Positions 1 through 10,394 of a DNA stretch of 64,000 nucleotides are shown one piece after another (position 1 is the stretch's first letter; every line of letters starts with the position of its first letter). The stretch spans positions 1-64,000 of the forward strand of contig JAPDOI010001804.1 in the NCBI GenBank assembly GCA_029168955.1. The letters run 5' to 3'. Both the position numbers and the translations under genes were made by a program. The notes beneath the pieces were generated by a model that made no database searches, was not told the origin of the DNA, and saw nothing but the letters and a program-made list of their open reading frames with translations. Source of the DNA: Aplectana chamaeleonis (taxonomy: Eukaryota > Nematoda > Chromadorea > Rhabditida > Cosmocercidae).

Positions 1-557
1 TATTATCTATAGTGAGTAAATATCAAGTGCCCTCCCATTCCCACTCCTGAACGATTTCCTATAGATGGTTTGATTCAGGCGGAATGCAACCTCCACTCGC
101 CCGCTAATACGCACAACGAGAACGGAGAAGGAGGGCAGCTCCAACTGGAAGGGAAGAGAAAGCTCTACAGCGGGCAAGGACTTCGCTTCTAAGGCGTCCA
201 GGATCATCAAGAAACGGAAGTATGAAACATTCCGATTTGTTATTATTAGTTAGTTGTTGCATGAAATGTCTACAGTTCAGTATTCATCGGCAACAACCGT
301 GCGTGATTCCCTTCGCCAGATTATCGTGCTCTCCCTTCAGCAAAACTGGTGCAGGGGTGTCGGCCAGGACGCGGGTCGATATTCTCCCGCACGATCAAAT
401 CGTGATTGGGGCAGGTCAACCGCGCCCTTTTGACCGACACACTTCAAACTGTGAGGAACCAGGCAAAGCCAGGAAGCAAAGAGCCATCTTGATATTTACT
501 CACTATAGATAATAATAAATATTATACTGCAAACAAGTATTGCATAATATAATATTA
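1..557 (+). mobile_element. 3' end of a second DIRS retrotransposon copy
   Basis: This segment is nearly the same as 11330-11870, the last 540 bases of the complete DIRS element. It starts inside the internal complementary region (TATTATCTATAGTGAGTAAA), passes through the short spacer and ends with the long right inverted terminal repeat. From about 300 to 515 it is the reverse complement of the left terminus of the complete element (3671-3847). It abuts Penelope coding sequence at exactly the position where the complete element does at 11870/11871. Small insertions of 1-5 bases are scattered through 1-300 relative to the other copy. The body of this copy lies outside the window. Confidence 0.8.
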
Positions 558-1190
558 TCGCCGTTGTGGGCGTTAACACGGTGACACCCCAGAACTGTTG
601 ATACCTCGCAGCTTATCCTTGCTGTCTAAAGTGCTCTCTTTGATTCTAACCCAGAGCGGCCGCAGGAAGTCTCAACCTCAATATATTGCTCAAGCCGCAC
701 AGCTGGCACGAGATCCTGTAGACCACACCGCATGCAGTGCGATCTCCTCTACTACCAGTTGGGCAGACCACACAATTGGGAGTTGTGCAAATGCGGTCAT
801 ATAGACGGTTTTCGGATGAGGCGGTTTTTGAGGTTATTTGGAGGAATGTCAGCTTAATGGCAGACAGAGCTTTCGCAGACCGGCTTTGCGGTAGGCATTT
901 TTCGCAGAGATTTGCCTCCACTTCATCCGAAATGAAGGGCATTTTTTATGGGAATTTTGCCATCAACTGCTGATTCCTGCTATTCGCGGCGTGCGACTGA
1001 GCCTCCTGCATCTGCGCAGAACCATACTGGGGATATCCGTTAAGAGCAGCAATTTCTTGCGCGCCATTTGAACAGATTCTTTTTTCGCCTCCGTTTTCTT
1101 CGGTACAGACACACATATCGCCGTTCGATACATATTTTTAACAACCGCCGCTTTTTGTTTGTGAGGGGTGTGCTGATTGGTAATGAACAA
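558..1190 (-). pseudogene. PLE GIY-YIG endonuclease region, frameshifted and truncated
   Basis: Downstream continuation of the PLE RT gene. Readable pieces include a CxxPNCxxC zinc-binding segment (CTTPNCVVCPTG) and the GIY motif equivalent GVVYRISC near 720-760. The YIGET half of the motif is lost in a shifted frame but is preserved in the other copy at 11871-12418. Frameshifts occur near 960 and 690, and the C-terminus is removed by the DIRS insertion at 557. Small extra bases relative to the 11.9-12.5 kb copy explain the broken frame. They may be real or sequence error. Confidence 0.7.
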
Positions 1191-1202
1191 TTATGCTTTT
1201 TG

Positions 1203-3206
1203 TTACTTGGTTTGCGATACCATTTTTGTGGCGAAAATGCCCTCCGAAAAAGTGTTTGCCATCTGGACATCTAGGAAAGGAAGCCAGTCTACCACCGGTT
1301 TTTCCCAGGTAAATTTAACATTTTTCCGGACTGATTGTTGTTGGAGTTCAAAACACTGGTCCATTTCCTCCTGGGTAGGGCAGACTACAAAGCAGTCGTC
1401 TATGTACCTACAGTATAGCATTGGGAGCCGTGCCAGCACCGGAGATTCGATTTTACCCATAAATGCTATGGCAAGCGTGGGAGCTAGGCGCTGTCCCATG
1501 GCCAGCCCTCTGACCTGACTAAAGTATTGTCCTGACCATCTGAAAATGTTGCATTTAAGGCACTCATGGAGAAGTGCGTCATGTTGCGCAATCGTTAACC
1601 CGAACATGTTAATGGAGCCTTGGTGTTGGGTAAGAAGCTCGAAAACGGCCTCCATAGCATGGTCATTACTGACATTGGTGTAGAGGGCGGTGGCGCCAAA
1701 AGACTCCAATATGCACGGGTTTGCGGGTTGAATGCTGCGGAGATGGTCAAGGAATGCGCGGGTGTTTGGGAGGTGGGCCGGAATGTGGTCTAGTAGTTGT
1801 TTTAAAATTTCGTTGATGAACCAGGCAATACGATCAGTGGGACCACCCTCGCAGCTGATGATGGGCCTGACTTTTATGGAAATGGGGCTGATGGTGGCCA
1901 GATCCTCCTCCGCTGAGAACTTGTGAGTCTTTACGAGAAGGTACAAAACAGGGCAAGTTGGGGAGTCAATTTTAAGGCGAGTGATGAGAGACGGGCTCAA
2001 ATCTGCCGATTTTCCAACTTTAATCCACTCCCTGTTGAGTCTACGATACTGTGCTTGAAATTCTCTGGCAGTAGAGGGACGGTAAAGAGAGATATCCTGC
2101 AGGTGTTGCTCCGTTATAGCCTTGTCCAGCTGGTTAGGGATTACGACGAATTCCCCTCCTCTATCGCTGACGGAAAGGCGTATAGCCTTAGACTCCACCA
2201 ACTCTTTTTGTCTCTTTTTTTTTCTTTTTTTCTTTGACATGAGTGTAAACTTGTGTAATGAATATAATGTATATAATAATTCCCGAATTTCTCTGAGACC
2301 ACAGACCTGAGCATGAGAAAGATTTGACGAGATCTTCTGCTTGCGAGCGCGGTCAAAAACTTTGAAAACCTCGTCGGCGAAAATGCGAAAAGTGATATCA
2401 GAGCCGAGGTTGGGGTCCTGTTGTTTGAAAAAAGTGTTGGGGAAAGGAATCTGGGGTAAAGCTCTGACTGGCGCAGAAATTGTCGCATTGTCAATGTTGG
2501 CTCTATAGCGCAGCCGGTCTTGGAGCCCGTGAAGACTACAGATTACCTTGCGCATGGTAACGGTAGAAATAGGTTGAGATGGCGAGAAACTGGGACCCAT
2601 TGCCAGAATTGAACGAGCGTTCTCGGAAAGGTGGAAATCGCCTAATACCGTAACTCGAGACTGAGCAGAAATAGGCTCCGTTCCTGTAACGTTCATTGTG
2701 TGACCATCAGGGTTCCGTGAAGACACGGCACTCAAAGTCTCCCTCTCTTGGCCACGCCATGTACTCAAAAGTCTCTCGAATTTAGCTTGTAACGTTTGTT
2801 TTACATTAGACCGAATAGAGTCACAGATCGTTTCTGATCCGTCCACTATTCTCTGCCAGACACGCTCATCCAAATATTTAACACAATGTGATTCCTTACA
2901 TACACACTTATTCAACATCGAAAACAAATGATCTCTTCTTTGCCGAAGTGTCATGTGTAGTAGTCGCAATTCGATTTGGCGTACCTGGCGATCGTTGTTT
3001 CCACTGCCGCATAGACTTCGTAGGCGTTTTCGGGTGATGAAGTTCGGCACGATACGATTCTGCAGGCAGCGGCGAAGAAAGTGGACGGATTGTCTAGCTG
3101 AGACGATCTTCTGCCTCAGTGACAATACTTCCCTGACGAGTCGATGAAAATCAGTTGGGACGTTTCGCATAAGTCTCCAGGTACGACTCTCCATGAACCT
3201 CGGCAT
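1203..3206 (-). CDS. Penelope-like reverse transcriptase
   Basis: A 667-residue open frame matching PLE RTs, which are telomerase-related reverse transcriptases. Visible signatures are SPTCPVLYLLVKTHK and RPIISCEGGPTDRIAW in the fingers, ALYTNVSN (RT motif A region; D of the usual FDVTALYTNV is altered to FGATALYTNV), RGLAMGQRLAP (motif B) and YCRYIDDCFVV (motif C, around nt 1396-1410). The N-terminal 250 residues are basic and poorly conserved. The altered motif-A aspartate predicts loss of catalysis in this copy. The frame closes just before the GIY-YIG region, which continues in other frames. Confidence 0.85.
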   Translation of the reverse strand: MPRFMESRTWRLMRNVPTDFHRLVREVLSLRQKIVSARQSVHFLRRCLQNRIVPNFITRKRLRSLCGSGNNDRQVRQIELRLLHMTLRQRRDHLFSMLNKCVCKESHCVKYLDERVWQRIVDGSETICDSIRSNVKQTLQAKFERLLSTWRGQERETLSAVSSRNPDGHTMNVTGTEPISAQSRVTVLGDFHLSENARSILAMGPSFSPSQPISTVTMRKVICSLHGLQDRLRYRANIDNATISAPVRALPQIPFPNTFFKQQDPNLGSDITFRIFADEVFKVFDRARKQKISSNLSHAQVCGLREIRELLYTLYSLHKFTLMSKKKRKKKRQKELVESKAIRLSVSDRGGEFVVIPNQLDKAITEQHLQDISLYRPSTAREFQAQYRRLNREWIKVGKSADLSPSLITRLKIDSPTCPVLYLLVKTHKFSAEEDLATISPISIKVRPIISCEGGPTDRIAWFINEILKQLLDHIPAHLPNTRAFLDHLRSIQPANPCILESFGATALYTNVSNDHAMEAVFELLTQHQGSINMFGLTIAQHDALLHECLKCNIFRWSGQYFSQVRGLAMGQRLAPTLAIAFMGKIESPVLARLPMLYCRYIDDCFVVCPTQEEMDQCFELQQQSVRKNVKFTWEKPVVDWLPFLDVQMANTFSEGIFATKMVSQTK

Positions 3207-3264
3207 TGTAATCAGTAGTAGTTGTTTTGTTTAACTGGACCACGAGGTTGGTAGACGCTTTATT

Positions 3265-3304
3265 GGCTTACGCACGTTTCGGCGGGATCGCCGTCTTCAG
3301 AGCC
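3265..3304 (-). ncRNA. Hammerhead ribozyme of the PLE leader
   Basis: On the minus strand the order is: stem I strand GGCT, core CTGAAGA, an extra C, stem II GGCG/CGCC closed by ATCC, core GAAA, a very short stem III (ACG-TG-CGT), cleavage triplet GTA, and stem I partner AGCC. All invariant hammerhead core bases (CUGANGA and GAAA) are present and stem I pairs perfectly. The tiny stem III is typical of ribozymes carried in PLE pseudo-LTRs. It sits about 60 bases upstream of the RT start. Self-cleavage would define the RNA 5' end at the A following the cleavage triplet. Confidence 0.8.
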
Positions 3305-3330
3305 TGAAAGGAACAAATCAGAAATGTGCT

Positions 3331-3670
3331 TATTCGGCCAAATGTCGACTAAACCTTGCTAAAATTCGAGAGAAGTTCTTTCAAAACGTGGCCAATAACA
3401 GAGAAACTAGGAAGTTACCACACCTTGCCAGGAAACTCGCTAGAGGACCAGCAGCATAGAACGGTTGGCGGATGGCGGAGCACAGATTGAAACCGCTACC
3501 TCTCGACGTTAGAATGCGAGTCTGAGGTAGGGCTTGAGCTCTCCAGCTATATATAGGTCCTCCCCCTTCCGATTGATTTTTGGGTCGCTCGCCTGGATCC
3601 AGAATGCCTCCAGGGTTTTTCTGGCAGGGGTATCGGTTTCCCGCGCAATTATCTCGACCTCGACATGGGA
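3331..3670 (-). mobile_element. 3' end of PLE copy A (GIY-YIG C-terminus)
   Basis: Reading from 3668 downwards gives the PLE C-terminus, including EVEIIARETDTPARKTLEAF and DPKINRKGE, ending in a stop near 3520. It aligns with the C-terminal part of the other PLE in the window (40893-41276: HDIGPRKALEAFWIRSR). Its N-terminal half is at 11871-12498. The 8.2 kb DIRS element separates them, and removing it joins the two halves in frame. The remaining sequence to 3331 acts as the leader of copy B. This head-to-tail arrangement is characteristic of PLEs. Confidence 0.7.
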
Positions 3671-3847
3671 ATTATAATCTATAGTTCGTAAATATCAAGA
3701 TGGCTCTTTGCTTCCTGGCTTTGCCTGGTTCCTCACAGTTTGAAGTGTGTCGGTCAAAAGGGCGCGGTTGACCTGCCCCAATCACGATTTGATCGTGCGG
3801 GAGAATATCGACCCGCGTCCTGGCCGACACCCCTACACCAGTTTTGC
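3671..3847 (+). repeat. DIRS left inverted terminal repeat
   Basis: About 177 bases that match the reverse complement of 11654-11833, beginning ATTATAATCTATAGTTCGTA. The terminal 36 bases also occur in reverse complement in the ICR at 11256-11291. Similarity to the right repeat stops after the ACCAGTTTTGC segment. Confidence 0.85.
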
Positions 3848-4166
3848 TTCCGTGAGCCCACGCTCACTGGTTCCTGTTCGTCACTCTTCCCTTCATCGTT
3901 GGCCCACGGGTTCCAACCAGGGAATATCTCTCCTACCCCTCTACGTTGTTGGCAACCGGGAGTGGAGATTTTCGTCTTAGGTACCCGAGAGGGGGTGTCC
4001 GATCATATCGATTGAAAACATTCTGGGCGAAGATTTTACTAGACCAAGACTGACCTCAGAGGGGTTCACCTTTAAGTCTCTCCCTGTGGAAATTGATTTC
4101 ATATTGACACCTCAACCAGACGCTTCTCATTCTCTCTACCTGTTATTTCATATAAACAGTATAGTT

Positions 4167-5109
4167 ATGCGGACTTTTCTAATCACTACAAGGTCTCTTC
4201 TTCGTAGAGACGAGTTTCGTCTCGCTCGGGATAAGGTCCCAGCTCCACCAGCGGTCCCACAGAAGACTCAGCGCGTTAGAGTCACGATTTCTGAGGTCGC
4301 TCGGGAGCGGTTCGATCAACACGCAGCCGGGACACTCATCAGTCAAATTGACAGGTAATTGTTTATCGGGATCCTTGAATACTCGATCTACAAACAATTA
4401 AATTCAGCTGTATTTAGGAACACGCTCCTTCGGGAACTGCCCTTGGTGGCTTCACCTCTTGCGGAGGTGCCTATCGTGGATGAGCAGATGCCGCGAGACA
4501 ACGATCGAGCGATCCTGATACGAGAGCGGGACTTGCACGGCATGCACGAAACGTTCCTGAATACGCTCAACATCGTCGAACTCATACGAAAAATGGGTTC
4601 AGATGGACACGGAGCTGAGCTGCCGGCGACGTCAACGGGCTACTTTGAAATACTGGAGACAATGGTCTCCGCAGCAATTATGGATGTGATTGTGTTCCGT
4701 CGAGAACGCTTCCTGAGGTGAGCCTTAGGACTGAAAATGATCATTTCTCGCTGTAACGTTGAAGGTTTATAACTTTCTTTACAGGGCTCTTCATGTCGAC
4801 CCTAAGAAGGCAATGCCTTCGTACAAGAGAATGCCACTGACGGGCTCAACCATCGTACATCGCACTCGTCAGACAGTCTTGCCGGAATTATTTGGAAAGG
4901 ACCTCAGAGATGAATTAGCAGCCGGTGAATCAGTGATCTCGAAATCACTACAAAAGCTCCGCGCCCAGGACTTGAAGAGGAAGAGAACTTCGTCTCCACC
5001 CGCACTAAAGGACAGGTGGGGTTCTGAAGCGCGATTTTCAAATGTTCTTTCCTCTTCCGAGTCTGAATGCGAGCCGAGCGGAGCTCCCTGTCGTGCAAGA
5101 AATTTGTAA
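4167..5109 (+). CDS. DIRS ORF1 (gag-like), two introns
   Basis: Putative structural/gag-like protein of the DIRS element in three exons: 4167-4354, 4418-4717 and 4785-5109. Intron 1 (4355-4417, 63 bp) starts GTAATT and ends ATTTAG. Intron 2 (4718-4784, 67 bp) starts GTGAGC and ends TTTACAG. Both are phase 2, and splicing removes the stops that close each open frame. The last exon is rich in Lys/Arg/Ser/Glu and overlaps the RT ORF in another frame. I see no zinc knuckle. The start at ATG 4167 (MRTFLITTRS) is the best visible but uncertain, because the open frame extends upstream. Confidence 0.55.
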
Positions 5110-6219
5110 TTTCTCAATGATACATTCTGACCGCGAAGCAGGAAGGCTCGCGGATTTCTTGCCGGCATGGAATGAGTTGTCTTCTGACCCCATGGTTTTA
5201 GGAATAGTGAGTGGTTATAGGTTGCCCTTTAAAACCCGACCACACCTCTCTAACCCTAGAACCGTAGTCCAGAGGTTTCCACAGAGCCTGTCTAAGGAAC
5301 TCGAGATGCTCAGAGAGAAGGGGGTGCTTGAACCCGTCCCGTTGGGATCCCCAGTGTGGGCATCAACAATGTTCGGAATACCTAAGAAGGGCGGGGCTAC
5401 CAGACCAATAATCAATCTCAGGCCATTAAACAGATTCCTCAGAATACCCCATTTTAAAATGGAAAATCTATCCACTGTAAGAGATGTGGTGTATATGAAC
5501 GATTTTTGCGCCAAGATCGATATGACGGACGCTTATTTTGCAATAAACATATCAGAGATCGACCGGAACTATTTGGCATTTTGCTGGGACGGGTTTCTTT
5601 TCCGGTTTACGTGTTTGCCGTTTGGTCTGGCGACAGCACCCTATGTTTATACGAAGCTCATGAGGGTGGTGGCTTCTCACTTCCGAGGAAGGGGAATGAG
5701 AGTCATTAACTATCTCGATGACTGGGCTTTCTTTTCTGATAGCTCCTATTCTTGCCAACAGGAGGTAGCTTATGCTGCTCAGATTTTTGAGTATTTAGGC
5801 TTGCGCATAAACTTCAAAAAATCTGTTCTGCGTCCATCTCAGAGAATTGAGTTTTTGGGCATGGAGATTGATACGATTTCGGGCGATTATATAATTCCTC
5901 AGGAAAAAATCTCCCGAATCCGAAAGGAGGCAGCAGCACTGGTGCAGGCTAAGGAATGTTCAGCTAGACGACTGTCGGCATTCCTAGGCCGAGTCAATTT
6001 CGCCTCTATTGCGGCTCCTCTGTCAATCCATATGGCACGCCGATTACAACGGGAGGTGGCTAGGGTAACAGATCCGACAGAAGAGAATTCTTTCGAACAC
6101 CCCATGATCTTGCAGGAGGAATTGTTAGCGGACTTGTGTTGGTTCCGAGACAACCTTGGCGAGCACAGACAGTACTCTTTTACACATTTTTCGCCTGATA
6201 TTTCTCTTAGCACGGACGC
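5042..6219 (+). CDS. DIRS reverse transcriptase (5' part, split by RTE)
   Basis: DIRS-type RT. Visible motifs are GVLEPVPLGSPVWAS and RPIINLRPLNRFL (fingers), KIDMTDAYFAI (motif A, catalytic Asp), FTCLPFGLATAPYVYTKLMR (motif B), INYLDDWAFF (motif C, LDD at about residues 225-227) and INFKKSVL / IEFLGMEID (thumb side). The reading frame is intact to STDA at 6219, the first Asp of RNase H, where the RTE insertion begins. The protein resumes at 9518. Residues after 6219 in this frame belong to the RTE 5' end. Confidence 0.88.
6209..6219. repeat. Target-site duplication of RTE, left copy
   Basis: AGCACGGACGC, repeated exactly at 9507-9517 on the other side of the RTE insertion. Confidence 0.88.
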
Positions 6220-9200
6220 TCTCTTGGGGGTGTGTATACAAGTCTGTTGGTACCTGCTCGTTGGTGCCCCTGCTTCTACTGAACCCAGCAGACGTTTGAG
6301 TGTACACAGGGAACGTTCGAGCGATATAGCGTGCACAACTATATCGCGAAAGTATCCCGCACATTGCATAAAGGTGTCGCCGTCCGGCACACTAAGGCCT
6401 CTGGTCCATAACACCTTAGGATCCGTACCTAGGGAGTCATGGAGTCTTTGGCCACAAGCCACAATTTCGCCACCCTGAACTGTCGATCGCTGTCGAGTGA
6501 TATCCAAAAAACTGCGCTATCCAGACTTCTGAGCTATTTCCATGCACCGTTTGCTGCTTTGCAGGAAACCCGCCTCAAGGATAGACCCGTCATCAGCGTC
6601 GGAGAGTACACCATCTACTGCGGTAACGCTGACGATAGGAGAGTGGGAGGCTGTGCAATAGCTGTAAGGAAGGATTTGCAATGGTATGGTCAAGGAGTTC
6701 GGCTCAACGTCGTGTCGGAATGCATTCGTACGACTGCGGGATCACAGAGGATTCAATCTGTGGATAGTGAGTGCTCATGCGCCCACTGAAACCGCCGAAG
6801 ACAATTCGAAGGATGCGTTTTATGAGGAACTCAATACGTTGCTGGCCAGGATACCTTGTCAACATGCTGTTGTCGTGGGGATTGACGCAAATGCGAAGAT
6901 GGGACTTGATCAGGAATCCGAAGTACTCGGTAAATGGTTCTACCCAGTGGAGCAAACATCGGACAATGGCTACCGCCTTGTCGACTTTTGTGAACGCAGT
7001 GGTCTGATTATTGCATCGACATTCAAGAGGAATCATCGCCGCCATCAGCTTACGTGGCAGGGACCAACCCGGCTATCTCCAGAAGAGCAGCGGAAGCGGA
7101 AGATGACAACTTTGAAACTACAGCTTGACTATGTCCTGACGAGGAATATTCCAGTATCGGACATTCGAAGATCTAGAGCTGTGTGGGATGTCGCATTCGA
7201 TTCGGATCACCGTCCTGTTCTGTTGAACTTCACTGCGAGGATTCATAAGAGGAAGGGGGGGGCTCAGCCTCTCCAGAGGATTGACATGACAAGTCTCAGA
7301 GATGAAGAGTGCAGAAGGAATTTCCGACAACGCGTTTCTATTCACATCGGAGTACGGACTAAGAAGAAACTTTGCGACGCGGATTCTTTTGTCAAATGCA
7401 TCCAGGACGCTTCGAAAGAGGCACTCCCGGTTGTACAGCCTAAGAAGAAGTTCGCCTACGTCTCCAGAAGAAACAACATCTACCTACAACAGAGTATGTG
7501 CTCTCCGAACTGCAGGAAACTTCGTGGAGGAGAAGCGTCTGAGGAGGAAGTTGCGTCGGCAGCTTCTAAGTGACCGCGAACGAGAGTGGACGTGTAGAGC
7601 TAAGGAGTTCGAGAAGGCTTGGGAGGAGAAGAATCCGAGGAAAGCCTACACGTTGCTGCGACAGTATAGCGGGAAGATGAAGAGATGTTCTCCTGTCTTG
7701 AACACTACCAATGGAGTTGCAGTTGGTGATGCGACGCTGCCAATATGGAAGGATTACTTCAGTTCACTACTGAATCGTCCAGCGCCATCAGTACCTGAGC
7801 TCACGCATGTTCAGAGAGCACATTACGATGTCAGTGAGGAACCGCCGACTGAGTCTGAAGTTTTGGATTGTGTCCGGAAAATGAAGAATGGAAAGGCAGG
7901 TGGAGATGACAACATCACTGCTGAAATGCTGAAAGCTCTTCCTCCGTCTGGGATTCGTAAAATGACCAACACCATCCGTGCCATATGGATGAGCGAAAGG
8001 ATACCCGATTCGTGGAGACATGCGATCATCGTACCTCTTCACAAGAAGCTATCCGTCACGGATCCTAAGAACTACAGAGGAATCTCTCTACTTCGTGTCA
8101 TGTACAAGGTTTTAGAACGTATCATTCTCGAGCGACTTATCAAACATCGTGAAGGAACGACCAGAGATGAGCAAGCCGGTTTTCGACCTGGAAGATCGAC
8201 CATCGACCAAGTGTTCGTCGTGAGAAGAGTAATTGAATCGTGGCAGCGGTTTTCGAAGCCATTACAGCTTGCTTTTTTGGACTTTGAAGCCGCGTTCGAC
8301 TCTCCTCATCGTGATCGATTGCTCAATGCTCTGCGAGCAGATGGAGTCCCGGAAAAGTATGTTCGGTTAATCGAGGACATGAACAAAGGAACAACAGCAG
8401 CAGTTCGTACACCTGTCGGATTTACGTCAGCTTTCGAGGTGAAAACAGGAGTAAGGCAAGGAGCCGTTGCAGGACCTTTTCTTTTCAACTTCGCCGTTGA
8501 TGACATCATGCGTAGAGTTGCAGAACAGTTTCCTGCGGATGTGATCCTAACACCATCAGGACGCTCTCTTGTCGACCTGGAGTACGCCGACGACATTGTG
8601 TTATTCGCTGAAAACAACGCAAAACTGCAAAGGATTGTGAACCTCGTTTCGAAGTATGCCGCAGCCTATGGACTTCGTCTTCGTCCCGACAAATGCAAGC
8701 AGATGTGGGTCTCTCAGAGGCCTTCAACTGGAGTTTGTGTGGACGGACAACGTATCGAACTGGTGGACGATTTCTGTTATTTGGGCTGTTTGCTGAAGAA
8801 CGATGGTAGTTATGCAGCGGATATTCGACAACGATGTGCGAAAGCTACGTCTGCATTCAATTCTCTAACCAAGTGTTTGTGGTCTACCACCATCGCGAAG
8901 GAAGTCAAGTTGCGCGTCTACCTATCCGCTATTCGCCCTATCATGATGTACGGATCGGAGACGTGGGCAGCACCGAAAACGCAGATGGAAAGGTTGGATT
9001 GCACGGAGAGGAAGCTTTAGGCGTTTGTTCGGATATTTCTGGCCGCGTGTATGCCATAACGAAGACCTTTACAAGGAAATCGACGCAGTACATCAACGCT
9101 TGACACGAGGGAGGTGCCAGCATCTCCTAACGCCATCTCAAGCAGCAATGGAAAGTCGACTTCGACTGCTCGGGCATATACTAAGAAGAACGCCGGATCG

Positions 9201-9506
9201 TCTCGTACAACACGCTTTAAAAATGCTTCCAAATCCTGTCTGGAAACGGCCACCTGGGCGTAGGCGAAAGTTCTGGACGGATGTGGTTAAAGAGGATTTA
9301 AAGTCACTCGGCATCGAAAGACAGTTCAGGCGCGATGTTTCGTTTCGCAGGAAATGGAATAGTGACAGCTGGATGGAATGTGTTCAAATTGTGGCTGAAG
9401 ACCGTGAAAAATGGACACGGCTGACTACTAGGACGGCACACCTCGGTGAAGATGCGGAATGACCGCGTCAGGCGAAAGCCAACCGATTAAGTCAAAAAGT
9501 AAGTCA
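6220..9506 (+). mobile_element. RTE-type LINE inserted in the DIRS pol gene
   Basis: A 3287-bp non-LTR element bounded by an 11-bp target duplication. It encodes an APE-type endonuclease, an RTE RT and the characteristic RTE C-terminus. It ends in a short repetitive tail (AAGTCAAAAAGTAAGTCA), as RTE elements do. About 219 bases of 5' leader precede the first readable codons. Removing it restores the DIRS RNase H frame (STDA|SNQGWGAV), so it arrived after the DIRS element and without any deletion. Confidence 0.9.
6439..9462 (+). pseudogene. RTE endonuclease-reverse transcriptase, frameshifted
   Basis: The protein can be followed in four frame segments. Endonuclease start: 6439-about 6760 (ATLNCRSLSSD, FAALQETRLKD). 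Endonuclease core: about 6690-7570 (GIDANAKMG, LQLDYVLTRN, FDSDHRPVL). Reverse transcriptase: about 7450-9020 (KNGKAGGDDNITAEML, VPLHKKLSVTDPKNYRGISL, AFLDFEAAFDS, GVRQGAVAGPFLFNF, LEYADDIVLFAEN). C-terminal domain: 9025-9462 (RVCHNEDLYKEID, LRLLGHILRRTPDRLVQ, PPGRRRKFWTDVV). Frameshifts fall near 6700 and 7480 and a stop lies at 9018. All catalytic motifs are present, so this is a recently dead copy. Confidence 0.85.
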
Positions 9507-9517
9507 AGCACGGACGC

Positions 9518-10394
9518 ATCAAACCAAGGTTGGGGCGCGGTTTGCTGCGGGATCGGCACAGGCGGGCGTTGGTCCAGTGTTGAGGCAGGCAGGCACATCG
9601 ATATACTGGAACTCCAGGCAGCTTTCTTTGGACTGAAGTCGTTCGCTGCCCAGTGGAAAAATACCAATGTCCTCCTAGAAATAGACAACACTACTGCGAT
9701 TTCTTACTTGAAGCGGTGTGGCGGCACAACTAACGAAACCCTTTCCACCTTAGCCAAGGAAATTTGGTTATGGTGCGCTGAAAGAGGAATACGGTTATTA
9801 GCCACTCACAGGCCGGGGATTGAGAACACCGAGGCAGATTTCGAGTCCAGAGTGTTCCACAGAGAGGTCTCGGAATGGTCCCTAAATCCGATAATTGCTG
9901 AAAAGATATTCAGTCATTTCGGCAGACCATCAGTGGATTTATTCGCTTCACGTTTGAACCGTAAACTTGAATCCTACGTCTCACTAAATCCTGATCCAGG
10001 TGCCCACAGGACAGACGCTTTCGCTCAGAGCTGGTGGGGGACCTTCGGCTACGCCTTTCCGCCATTCGCCCGGGTCGGAAGAGTGATACGGAAGGCGATA
10101 CGAGACCAGACATCCATCATCCTCGTAGCTCCTCTATGGAAAACACAATTTTGGTTCCCGCTCCTGCTACGGCACGCGAAAGAAGCTCCAGTACTTCTTC
10201 ACAGCAGAAATCAACCCTTGATGGTCGATTCCACGGGACAGCACCACCCCCTTCTCGACCAGAAAGGTTTCGAAATGTCAGCCTGGATAATCTCGCCGCA
10301 TTGTGGGAGGCGAAGGGATGCAATAAGCTGGCAGTCGATACGATCGTGGCCAGTTGGGCTGCAAGTACTAGACGACAATACAACTCGGCCTTGA
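9518..10394 (+). CDS. DIRS RNase H and pol C-terminus (3' part)
   Basis: Continuation of the DIRS pol gene after the RTE insertion. The RNase H signature runs SNQGWGAV (first Asp lies just before, at 6215-6217 / 9513-9515), DILELQAAFFGL (catalytic Glu), LLEIDNTTAISYL (second Asp) and IENTEADFESR (last Asp). Downstream RPSVDLFASRLNRKL and SIILVAPLWKTQFWFP are the conserved post-RNase H segment of DIRS pol proteins. The frame ends at 10392-10394 and overlaps the recombinase ORF by about 360 bases in a different frame, the usual DIRS arrangement. Confidence 0.85.

Larger units (their letters stand above)
558..3330 (-). mobile_element. Penelope-like retroelement, copy B
   Basis: Minus-strand Penelope-like element (PLE) with the family's order of parts: an upstream ribozyme-bearing leader (about 3207-3330), a single long RT ORF (3206 to 1203) and a C-terminal GIY-YIG nuclease region (1190 to 558). 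PLEs prime reverse transcription at chromosomal nicks or ends and are often found as partial tandem copies. Here the 3' end of another copy lies directly upstream (3331-3670). The nuclease domain is cut at 557/558 by a DIRS insertion. The RT ORF is open, but the nuclease region carries frameshifts, so the copy is probably inactive. Confidence 0.85.
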
